Positions 57,299 to 64,000 of a stretch of DNA of 64,000 nt are shown piece by piece. The DNA is from Bradyrhizobium sp. 195. GTDB taxonomy: Bacteria > Pseudomonadota > Alphaproteobacteria > Rhizobiales > Xanthobacteraceae. Within the stretch, counting starts at the first letter, position 1. The number at the start of each line of letters is the position of its first letter. The notes under the pieces were generated by a model, which saw only the letters and a program-made list of their open reading frames with translations, ran no database searches and was not told the DNA's origin. The position numbers and the translations under genes were made by a program. The stretch lies in NCBI RefSeq assembly GCF_023101665.1, contig NZ_CP082161.1, forward strand, positions 1,178,001 to 1,242,000, read 5' to 3'.

Positions 57299-58124
57299 TG
57301 TTGCGATCTTGTTCAGGACAGGGCCTTCTATTCCGCCGAACTGCCGCTCGATGCAGACCTTGAAGTCCGTGCCCATGTCTCTTGTGCTTCCGCTTCGGTC
57401 CTTGCTTGAGGGAGGCTGAAAGCACGCGGCTATCTGCATCGGACCGAGCATGTGCCGTCATGACAAGGCCGCTGTCCGGGAAAGTTCGGGACCATGTGCG
57501 GCGTGAAATCCATCGCAGAAGGTGGCCAAGATGCAGGATTTAGCCGTGAACACGCGCCTCATTGCATTAAGCAGAATCGCAGAGTTGTTACAGTCAGCTT
57601 GAGCAATCACGCGCGGTCGAAAGAATCATGTTCAGGGGATTGATATCTCGGAGCGTCGATCCTCGTTGGGGTTCCCGTTTCAATAGCGTTGTAACTGAGC
57701 GCAAGGTCCAGGCGAGATGGAAGAGGTATTTTGTACGAAACGCTCCACTGAAGCCGAGACAGCACACTCAGGTACGAAACGAGATTGTTTGTTCGCTATG
57801 TACTGTGTTTGTCGGAGAAAATTCGCCCAAATCTGGCACTGCGTCTGCTCGAGGAGGGGCACGGCCACTCGGCCGGGAGTGAGCTGGCAAAGCCAGCCTA
57901 CCGGCCCGCGTGAACTGGGGAAAGTTCATCTGGGAGGTGGCGGGCGGAAGAGTAAAGCGGTTGGATAATCTACGTGAATGGGCAGCGCCTGATTGATCGC
58001 TACAGGAGGCGCACAGGCCGATCTTCCAATGAAAGACAAAGCGGTTGTGGGCGCGAAGCTATCGGTCCGACTCTACTTCATCGAGAGCATCATCTGGTGC
58101 TTGTGGTATGATCATTCGGAAAAC
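57299..58124. other. Gap upstream of the ferredoxin reductase
   Basis: About 825 bases. Short frames only, no recognisable gene. No TGT-N10-ACA NifA site was found here. Confidence 0.42.
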
Positions 58125-58140
58125 TGGTGCAAACTTTGCG
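58125..58140 (+). promoter_or_regulatory. Sigma-54-like promoter of the ferredoxin reductase gene
   Basis: TGGTGCAAACTTTGCG keeps the GG-N10-GC core but departs from consensus at two positions (TG for CA). It lies 52 bases before the start codon in the right orientation. Without a NifA site upstream it is only a candidate. Confidence 0.45.
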
Positions 58141-58192
58141 CGAACGCGGCCCGTGGATTCGGATCATGCCTTAGTTTCGCCGGGACGGTGAG

Positions 58193-59002
58193 ATGAGCAA
58201 GTTCAGCCAGGAAAAAGTACTGAGCGTCCGTCACTGGACCGACAATCTCTTCAGCTTCACCACGACCCGGAATCCGTCGTTCTGCTTCCGTAGCGGTGAA
58301 TTCACGATGATCGGGTGCAAGGTCGACGAGAAGCCGCTGCTGCGGGCCTACAGCCTCGCCAGCGCTCATTACGAGAACCGGTTGGAATTCTTCTCGATCA
58401 AGGCACCGGATGGTCCCTTAACCTCGCGTCTGCAGCATCTGAAGGAGGGTGACGAGATCATCGTCAGCCGCACGGCGACGGGGACGCTGGTCATCGATAA
58501 CCTCGAGGACGGGCGCAATCTGTATCTGATCGGCACCGGCACCGGGCTTGCGCCGTTCCTGAGCGTCATCAAGGATCCCGAAACCTATTTGCGATTCGAG
58601 AATGTCGTGCTGCTGCATGGCTGCCGCCGCGTCGCCGAGCTCGCCTATGGCGAGATGATCACGGAAAAACTGCCGTGCGACGAACTGGTCGGCGACTTCG
58701 TGCGCTACCAGCTGATCTATTATCCGACCGTGACGCGCGATCGCTTCTGTAACCGCGGCCGGGCCACCGATCTGATTGTTTCAGGCAAGCTGTTTGCGGA
58801 GATCGAACTGCCGGAACTGGAGCCTCAGCATGACCGCATCATGATCTGTGGCAGCCCCGGCTTGGTGCGCGACGCCCGCGAGCTATTGGTGGCGAAGGGG
58901 TTTGTCGAAGGGAATCAAGGCAAGCCGGCGCAATTCGTGTTCGAAAAGGAGTTCGCAGAACGAAATAGGTTCGTCTCGGAGAAGGAGGGCAGTGAACCAT
59001 GA
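58193..59002 (+). CDS. fpr: Ferredoxin-NADP(+) reductase
   Basis: The 269-residue flavoenzyme moves electrons between NADPH and ferredoxin or flavodoxin. It has RAYSLASAHYENRLEFFSIK (FAD-binding RxYS), GPLTSRLQHLKEGDEI, LIGTGTGLAPFLSVIKDPE (NADP-binding), VVLLHGCRRVAELAY, and RIMICGSPGLVRDARELL, and ends in the bacterial-type FVFEKEFAERN. This is subclass I/II Fpr. In a symbiosis island it may help supply reduced ferredoxin to nitrogenase. The stop overlaps the next small gene by four bases. Confidence 0.94.
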   Translation: MSKFSQEKVLSVRHWTDNLFSFTTTRNPSFCFRSGEFTMIGCKVDEKPLLRAYSLASAHYENRLEFFSIKAPDGPLTSRLQHLKEGDEIIVSRTATGTLVIDNLEDGRNLYLIGTGTGLAPFLSVIKDPETYLRFENVVLLHGCRRVAELAYGEMITEKLPCDELVGDFVRYQLIYYPTVTRDRFCNRGRATDLIVSGKLFAEIELPELEPQHDRIMICGSPGLVRDARELLVAKGFVEGNQGKPAQFVFEKEFAERNRFVSEKEGSEP

Positions 59003-59193
59003 CGACAAGTACAAATCGCCATGAAGCGTCGACGATGACAGACGAAGAGCGCGAGCTAGAACGCTGCAAGCAAGAAATTCTTCGTCTCACACAGCTGGTT
59101 GTGTTTCTCAAACGGCAGGTTGTGCAGCTTTCTGAAATCGTCTTACGCAACGTCGTAAAGAGCGTCGGGGGCGGAAAGTCGGAACGCTCATGA
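58999..59193 (+). CDS. Small coiled-coil protein after fpr
   Basis: The 64-residue product begins at an ATG overlapping the fpr stop (ATGA). It has an acidic ERELERCKQEILRLTQLVVF segment and LKRQVVQLSEIVLRN, a clear heptad pattern, so it is likely a short coiled coil. No family recognised. The overlap favours a real, coupled gene. Confidence 0.52.
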   Translation: MTTSTNRHEASTMTDEERELERCKQEILRLTQLVVFLKRQVVQLSEIVLRNVVKSVGGGKSERS

Positions 59194-60149
59194 GTCTGTG
59201 AGCGACGCCGAAGTAGCGCGCTGTTTCCCAGCAGCGTGCTCCCTCGCTGTGGGCGGCGGGGAGCGGTCCATCCTTGCGCTCATCGGGCCGGGCTCTCAAT
59301 TTTCAGTCGGAAGCGCGGTGCATATGAGGACTAATCTTCAACCGTGACCGTGACTTTTTGCCTCAACTTGCGGCCTCACTACGCTTTGCTTGTCCAGTTG
59401 TCCCTGTCGTGCAGCATTGGTCAACTTCTAACAGGGACCAATCTTGAGCTTTCTCTTAACCGCGGATGAGAGAGCATCGGGTACGTTTTTTCATAGATTG
59501 CGCGCGCCAAAGCGAAAGAATGGCGGAGCGATCGAACGGAATCCGCTACGGGGCCAGCCGGGAACATGGAGTTGCACCAAAGTCATCTCCTCTTATGCGG
59601 ATTTGGCGAGACAAGGCTGGGCGATTTCAATTGAGTGCGGCCTCATTGCGGGCGGGATTTCTGCTATTGTTGGCCTTGCGCTGACTCTTCTTGGCACCAA
59701 CCGCAATGTAGCTTGCAGTTCGTCACCTTCCCAAACTGTTCAACGCGCCAGCCCGAGAAGTTGGATCTCGTACCTGAACCCAGCAATAGTAGGAAAAGGC
59801 GAATGACCGTCAGCAAGTATCAGTTCAGGCACGAGCTGCGGCTGTTGATCGACACGCAGATCAGCTCCTCGAGCACGTTCGAAGACTACGTGAGTCACAT
59901 GGGAGCTGGAAAAGGCGAAGAACAGGCTGTAGCTGGACGCCGAGAAATTCCCGGTGGAGGAGGTCGACGCCTGTGAATGATAGCGCCGGGCCGGCCCGAC
60001 CGCTTAGCACTCGTTGATCAATCCTCGGGCGGAGGCTGTGTTGGAATGGTAAAGCCCGCCTTTAGGCAGCCTATTATGAGCATGGTCTTGAAGCCCTAAT
60101 TTCCGGGTCCTCATAGAAGAATTGCCGGGTAAACGGCTCATAATCTTGC
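59194..60149. other. Gap with no supported gene
   Basis: About 955 bases. Overlapping frames at 59444-59806 and 59803-59976 are open, the latter starting MTVSKYQFRHELRLLIDTQI, but neither has a known motif. Confidence 0.42.
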
Positions 60150-60333
60150 TATTTGGTGCGCAATATGATCGCAAGATAGGCGCAGTGTGGTCAACGCGCT
60201 CCGAAGGAAGCGCGAATACCTCTCACACGAGCTTGACGATCCCCCTCGACGCGCCGACATGCGCGAACCTATTCGATGACGAAGGCGGCGAAGGCTACAC
60301 CCTGGCGGAGCTTCGTGTTCGAGCCATGCAGCA
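60150..60333 (+). pseudogene. Second decayed DUF736 copy
   Basis: The frame gives KIGAVWSTRSEGS and then APTCANLFDDEGGEGYTL, the middle and C-terminal part of DUF736, without the N-terminus and with a damaged core. A dead duplicate of the gene at 55242. Confidence 0.62.
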
Positions 60334-60374
60334 ACTGCCGAGCAACTGGAAACAAGCGTCTGGCCGAAGTCCTC

Positions 60375-60626
60375 TCATTTGTGCTTCGGCGCCTTGGTTC
60401 GCTCTTTGCAGAATTCCTCATCAGGCAACACGAGATCGACGTGGCTAACGCCTAGTGTGCTCGCGAGTTCGAACAGCGTCACTACCGTGGGATTGCGCCG
60501 ACCACGCTCTAAATCGCTGATGTATTGCTGAGTAAAGCCGGACGCCTCGGAGAATTTCTCCTGCGTGAAGCCTTTTTGCTTCCGGAACTTAGCGAAATTC
60601 CGCCCCACCAACTTGCGCATGTCCAT
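60375..60626 (-). CDS. qseC: QseC-like XRE repressor
   Basis: The 83-residue protein is almost wholly an XRE helix-turn-helix: GRNFAKFRKQKGFTQEKFSE, ASGFTQQYISDLERGRRNPT and VVTLFELASTLGVSHVDLVL. It is divergent from a DUF2285-type gene across a 160-base region with a strong palindrome. That matches qseC-qseM of the Mesorhizobium symbiosis ICE, where QseC sets the on/off expression of the antiactivator QseM. The name rests on this layout plus the domain, not on sequence comparison. Confidence 0.82.
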   Translation of the reverse strand: MDMRKLVGRNFAKFRKQKGFTQEKFSEASGFTQQYISDLERGRRNPTVVTLFELASTLGVSHVDLVLPDEEFCKERTKAPKHK

Positions 60627-60645
60627 CAGCGCAAGTTGCGGGTTT

Positions 60646-60677
60646 ACATACTATGGGGTTTATCTCCTATAGTATGT
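60646..60677. promoter_or_regulatory. Palindromic operator between qseC-like and qseM-like genes
   Basis: ACATACTAT (60646-60654) and ATAGTATGT (60669-60677) are perfect inverted nine-base arms with a 14-base spacer. They lie just upstream of the XRE gene and also contain -10-like TATACT/TATAGT elements, so binding would affect both divergent promoters. Confidence 0.67.
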
Positions 60678-60786
60678 ATTCCCAAGTGTGAGCGCCTTGG
60701 GAGCGAGGCCAGCGGACTTTCAGCTAACGCCCGCTGAGCGTACCGTGGCTGCGGGCACTCTTATTGTTTTTCTTGCGAGATTCTTG

Positions 60787-61065
60787 ATGCAAACACCGCC
60801 GCTTGACCCGGATGTCGCGGATTTGGCGCCCAACGATGCGGTGCTCACCTCCTATGACGAGCAGCATCTGGTGACCTACTGGCGCCTGCTCGATGCCGAG
60901 GCTGTTGGCGCGCACTGGAAAGAAGTTGCCCTGATCGTGTTGCATATCGATCCGGATCGCGAACCGGCGCGAGCCCGCAATGCATTTGACAGCCATCTGG
61001 CGCGAGCAAAATGGATAGCAGACCACGGCTACCGCGACTTGCTTCGCGGCGGCGCCAATAAATAG
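60787..61065 (+). CDS. qseM: QseM-like DUF2285 antiactivator
   Basis: The 92-residue protein reads PPLDPDVADLAPNDAVLTSY, then WRLLDAEAVGAHWKEVALIV and ARAKWIADHGYRDLLRGG, the compact DUF2285 fold. In ICEMlSym of M. loti, QseM of this family binds both TraR and FseA and so holds conjugative transfer off. Position after a divergent XRE gene and before an fseA-like gene fits. The ATG at 60787 gives the domain start; the frame is open farther upstream to 60688. The name is by synteny and domain. Confidence 0.78.
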   Translation: MQTPPLDPDVADLAPNDAVLTSYDEQHLVTYWRLLDAEAVGAHWKEVALIVLHIDPDREPARARNAFDSHLARAKWIADHGYRDLLRGGANK

Positions 61066-61227
61066 CAAAGATTCTATCGTCTCGAATTCCAAATCGAGAA
61101 CAGATTTCTCCCGTTCAAAACGTGATCGCCTGCGCGCATCGCGCAATGCACATTTGGTGACTTCCCCGACAACCCACGGCTTTATAGACATTTCGCGGCA
61201 ATCGATTTACGGCAGGGGATCAGAGTA

Positions 61228-61999
61228 ATGTCTGAGTTCGACTGGCGCTCACCCGAGGCGTATCGGCACGCCATCAAGTCGGCGGAGATGCCGGACTTCG
61301 CCTGGGAGTCACTCCGACGCAGTCCTAACTATCGAGCTTCCTTTCGGGAAGCTCGCTCGAAAGGCGGGCAGGCGACGTCCGAATTCCGGAGGAGATGGGG
61401 CGTCTGCTTTCGCTCATGACCCGCAGCGGTCCTTTTACCAACAGACGATCTTCTGGGCGCCCGAGACCTTGCCAAGCGTCGTCTCGGTCGTGCGCAGCGC
61501 GTCAGCATCACGAGCGATCGGCCTTGAGCTACCGCTTGCCGATCTCGGATCGGCAAGCATCAGACAGGCATCTGACGGCTGGCATGCGGTGTTGCGGATT
61601 CAGGGGGCGCAACATCACCTGTGGCTGAAAGAGGCGCCGCAGCTGGGTGTATCTTATGCGGCTGAACTGCCGCTCGACGGCGATTACGAGATCCGCGTGC
61701 ACGCTTCACGTCGGTTGTGGCGCGCTATCACCGGCCGCGCCCCAGGACCCCCCTTTTATCAGCTTTCGGCGCAGCGACGCGAACGATTGGCCTTGGCGCT
61801 ACGCGCGCTCGATGGGCACTTGGATGGCGCTTCTTATCGGGTCATTGCCGAAGTGCTGTTCGGCCGAAAACGCATCCCTGAACGCGCCTGGAAAACCCAT
61901 GAGCTGCGCAGCCGGACCATCCGCCTGGTGCAGGCCGGCTTGGCTCTGATGCGCGGCGGCTATCGCGCATTACTGCATCCCTCATCTCGCAGGGAGTAG
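61228..61999 (+). CDS. fseA: FseA-like excision activator made by +1 frameshifting
   Basis: Two overlapping frames make one protein. Frame 1 (61228-61419) is a DUF6499 domain: FDWRSPEAYRHAIKSAEMPD, FAWESLRRSPNYRASFREA, then RRWGVCF before a TGA. Frame 2 continues AHDPQRSFYQQTIFWAPETL, then a DUF2285 domain (WHAVLRIQGAQHHLWLKEAP, GSASIRQASDG) to a stop at 61999. In M. loti R7A the equivalents (msi172 and msi171) are joined by a programmed +1 ribosomal frameshift to give FseA, which activates the excision genes. Joined at TTT-C (61408-61411) the product has 256 residues. An indel pseudogene is the alternative. Confidence 0.85.
61408..61411 (+). other. Putative +1 ribosomal frameshift site in fseA
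   Basis: In frame 1 the codons read TGC TTT CGC TCA TGA. Skipping the C at 61411 after the TTT codon gives TTT GCT CAT GAC, which restores the conserved FAHDPQ join of the two domains. A UUU followed by C, nine bases before a stop, suits slippage of the tRNA. Confidence 0.68.
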
Positions 62000-62123
62000 A
62001 GCAGGGGTGCTGAAAACCATCGGTCCATCTTCGGCATCCCCCTGAGCACTCCTACTCCGTCATGGTGACCGTCGACGCGCGACCGAACCCGGTCGCGCTC
62101 CAGACGACCACGGAGCCTTGCAA

Positions 62124-62402
62124 ATGCCCGATCCGAACGCCGGCTTGCCGCCGCGATACCTGCGCACGCCCGAGGCGGCGCGCTTTCTCGGACTGTCCGG
62201 TCGCACCCTCGAAAAGCACCGCACCTATGGCACAGGCCCGACGTACCGGAAGCTGGGCGGCCGCGTTGTGTATGCGCTCGAAGACCTGACGGCGTGGGTT
62301 GACCGCGGCGCCAAAACGTCCACCAGCGATCCTGGCGCAGGCACAGTCCTGCCCGCGAAACGGCACACGCCGATTCCGTATGCGGGCAAGGAGCGGCGCT
62401 GA
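62124..62402 (+). CDS. rdfS: RdfS-like excisionase (recombination directionality factor)
   Basis: The 92-residue protein has YLRTPEAARFLGLSGRTLEK, HRTYGTGPTYRKLGGRVVYA and LEDLTAWVDRGAK, the winged-helix AlpA/excisionase pattern. In ICEMlSym the RdfS protein turns integrases toward excision and is activated by FseA. Its place just after the fseA-like gene agrees. GGAG lies eight bases before the ATG. repA follows after three bases. Confidence 0.86.
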   Translation: MPDPNAGLPPRYLRTPEAARFLGLSGRTLEKHRTYGTGPTYRKLGGRVVYALEDLTAWVDRGAKTSTSDPGAGTVLPAKRHTPIPYAGKERR

Positions 62403-62405
62403 CCT

Positions 62406-63308
62406 ATGCCGGACCGCAACTCAACTGCAGCCGGGAGGCGGCGGTCAGAGCGCGACCAACTCGATCTGTTTCGCGCGCTTCCTGGCGATCTCGCTGCACG
62501 TGACGCGCAAGACTTGATGGCGTATCCGTTCTTTTCGCTAGCAAAGTCGAAGCGGATCGTCCCGATCGACTTCCGCGCAGGCACCATCACCATCCGTGTC
62601 GAAGCGGTGGCGGAACATGGCCTGGCCACGATCTGGGACGCGGACGTTCTGATCTGGGCTGCCTCACAGATTGTCCAGGCCCGCGATGCCGGGTTGAAAA
62701 CCTCGCGCCTGATGTCCACCACCCCCTACGAGATCCTGACCTTCGTCGGCCGCGGCACCAGCGTACGCGACTACGACCGCCTCAAGGCTGCGCTCGATCG
62801 ATTGCAATCAACCAGCGTGATGACCTCAATCCGGCAACCGACAGAACGGTCGCGGCATCGCTTCTCCTGGATAAACGAATGGAAGCACACAAGCGATGTG
62901 CACGGGCGTGCCCGTGGGATTGAGTTGATCTTACCCGATTGGTTCTATACGGGCGTTCTAAACGAATCGCTCGTGCTGACCATTGACCGCGCGTATTTCG
63001 ATCTGACCGGTGGACTGGAACGTTGGCTCTATCGCCTTGTCCGCAAGCACGGGGGTCATCAGCATGGCGGTTGGAGCTTCGGGCTCGTGCACCTGCATGC
63101 CAAGTCCGGGAGCCTCTCGCCGCTGAAGCACTTCGCCTATGACCTGCGTCAGATCGTGCATCATCAGACCTTGCCGGGCTATCGGTTGGCTATCACACAC
63201 GACCTGAATGGCGAAGGACGATTGAATTTCGCACCCGTCCCGATCGATCCGCCTACGCAGCGATTGCGAAAGCGTGGCCTTATCAGCCCTGCGGGGGATA
63301 AGCTGTGA
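62406..63308 (+). CDS. repA: Replication initiator protein A
   Basis: The 300-residue protein is the plasmid/ICE RepA type: DLMAYPFFSLAKSKRIVPID, TIWDADVLIWAASQIVQARD, TPYEILTFVGRGTSVRDYDR, FSWINEWKHTSD, then LTGGLERWLYRLVRKHGG and FAYDLRQIVHHQTLPGYRL. It would start replication at the adjacent iterons and help keep the excised element. It lies three bases after rdfS, in one transcript. Confidence 0.93.
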   Translation: MPDRNSTAAGRRRSERDQLDLFRALPGDLAARDAQDLMAYPFFSLAKSKRIVPIDFRAGTITIRVEAVAEHGLATIWDADVLIWAASQIVQARDAGLKTSRLMSTTPYEILTFVGRGTSVRDYDRLKAALDRLQSTSVMTSIRQPTERSRHRFSWINEWKHTSDVHGRARGIELILPDWFYTGVLNESLVLTIDRAYFDLTGGLERWLYRLVRKHGGHQHGGWSFGLVHLHAKSGSLSPLKHFAYDLRQIVHHQTLPGYRLAITHDLNGEGRLNFAPVPIDPPTQRLRKRGLISPAGDKL

Positions 63309-63317
63309 ATTCGCTCA

Positions 63318-63377
63318 TGCTATCAGGGACTGGAAGTCTCGTGCCATCGGGGACCCGATCCGCGTGCTATCGAGGAC
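63318..63377 (+). repeat. Three RepA iterons (origin candidate)
   Basis: The 13-base units TGCTATCAGGGAC (63318), TGCCATCGGGGAC (63342) and TGCTATCGAGGAC (63365) fit TGCYATCRRGGAC and are spaced 24 and 23 bases apart, about two turns of DNA. They begin nine bases after the repA stop. An AT-rich stretch follows at 63420-63450. Confidence 0.72.
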
Positions 63378-63895
63378 CGAAATCACACCTAAAGCACTGC
63401 GACGCCAATCTTTCCAGCTCTCTTAACTTTACTAACGTACTGACACTAACGTCTTGTTGTGAATCAGTGCGTTGTGAACAAGTTAGCCGCGCGGGCAACG
63501 AGGATGCCTCATGCGCTTACTCTCTCACGCGCAAGACCTTCCTGCAATGCGATTCTTGTCGCGAGCGCACGCGCGCGGACGCGATTGCGCGCAAAATCAC
63601 GCGATCAGCAGCATCGTTGTCACTCCCGCGTAACGCTCGTTCGTTTCCGTTGCGCCAGCTCGCGCGTCGAGGAGAACTCGCTAAGGTCCGTGGTTGGCAC
63701 GGCCGCGACCACATGCCGGAATCTGAAGAAGGGGCGGTCAGGCTAACCAGTGCCGTGCTTGATGGCTTCAAAAGTGTGCATGAAGCCACTGGCAGCAAAA
63801 GTAGCGATCTCACCCAAGTCCCCGTCTGGTTGGGAGACGCCGCTCCGCCGTGGCGGAAGAAGCCGCTCGTGGAAACGGCCGGGTCGCGGAGGCCC
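63378..63895. other. Gap between the iterons and an IS110 end
   Basis: About 520 bases. One frame on the plus strand is open over most of it but has no known motif. It probably holds the rest of the replication region. Confidence 0.42.
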
Positions 63896-64000
63896 TCAGA
63901 CCACCGCAGCGAGCCGGCCGCGCTTCACGCCCGCGCCAAACCGGAAGGTCCTGCCATCGATCCAGATCTTGTGCAGCAGCACGGCGAGCGCGCCCGCCAC
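63896..64000 (-). mobile_element. Transposase C-terminal end, probably IS110-type
   Basis: The minus strand entering from the right edge ends AGALAVLLHKIWIDGRTFRF, then GAGVKRGRLAAVV and a stop. LAVLLHKIWIDG.xF is the usual ending of IS110-family transposases. The 5' end is beyond the window. Confidence 0.68.

Overview
The window reads as part of a rhizobial symbiosis island, most like Bradyrhizobium. The gene order (nifZ ... ahpC | nifH-nifQ-nifV-nifW-fixBCX, with nifDK absent and fixA lost from its usual place), the high GC content, NifA/sigma-54 control and many decayed IS elements all point that way. The right end carries the regulation, excision and replication module of a Mesorhizobium-type integrative and conjugative element (ICE), so the whole window probably lies on or next to such an element.

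Layout. (1) 1-12.2 kb: nitrogen-fixation genes. These are a split nifZ, a DUF3024 gene, an ahpC peroxiredoxin transcribed away from nifH, nifH, nifQ, a frameshifted nifV, nifW, a decayed fixA, then intact fixB, fixC and fixX. Four -24/-12 sigma-54 promoters and three TGT-N10-ACA NifA sites can be read directly. (2) 12.2-23 kb: loosely packed genes and debris, including an RMND1/DUF155 protein coupled to a small zinc-ribbon protein, a CbiM-like cobalt permease, a secreted thermonuclease, a phosphate-transporter remnant, a guanidine-II riboswitch with its SMR exporter, and a radical SAM/SPASM enzyme. (3) 23-41 kb: an accessory island rich in probable defence and toxin genes. It has a serine recombinase; a two-gene Gabija system (gajA-gajB) followed by a TauD-like dioxygenase, a HEPN-like/zinc-ribbon protein and an Arr-like ADP-ribosyltransferase; a trypsin-DUF900 hydrolase fusion; a four-gene operon of unknown protein, QueC-like PP-loop enzyme, XRE-ImmA/IrrE protease and PIN nuclease; and a Fic gene followed by a RES-domain gene cut by an IS66 remnant. 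(4) 41-57 kb: IS701, IS110 and IS630 copies around an ICE backbone block of ardC, a broken parB-like gene, a methylase/strawberry-notch helicase, a Toprim protein, a DUF2493 protein and DUF736. (5) 57-64 kb: a ferredoxin-NADP reductase, then the ICE control genes qseC-like | qseM-like, fseA-like with an apparent +1 ribosomal frameshift, rdfS-like excisionase, repA and iterons, with an IS110 end at the right edge.

How the parts work together. The nif/fix genes build nitrogenase and feed it electrons under NifA/RpoN control. AhpC probably shares the nifH activator site and would protect against peroxide. The ICE module would keep transfer off through QseM and switch it on through frameshifted FseA and RdfS. 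The defence island in the middle is the most likely place for undescribed biology: the QueC/ImmA-IrrE/PIN operon and the genes trailing Gabija do not match a named system that I know.

Limits. All names rest on motif recognition by eye. No database search, alignment score or RNA folding was run. Several frameshifted genes could be true pseudogenes or sequence errors.
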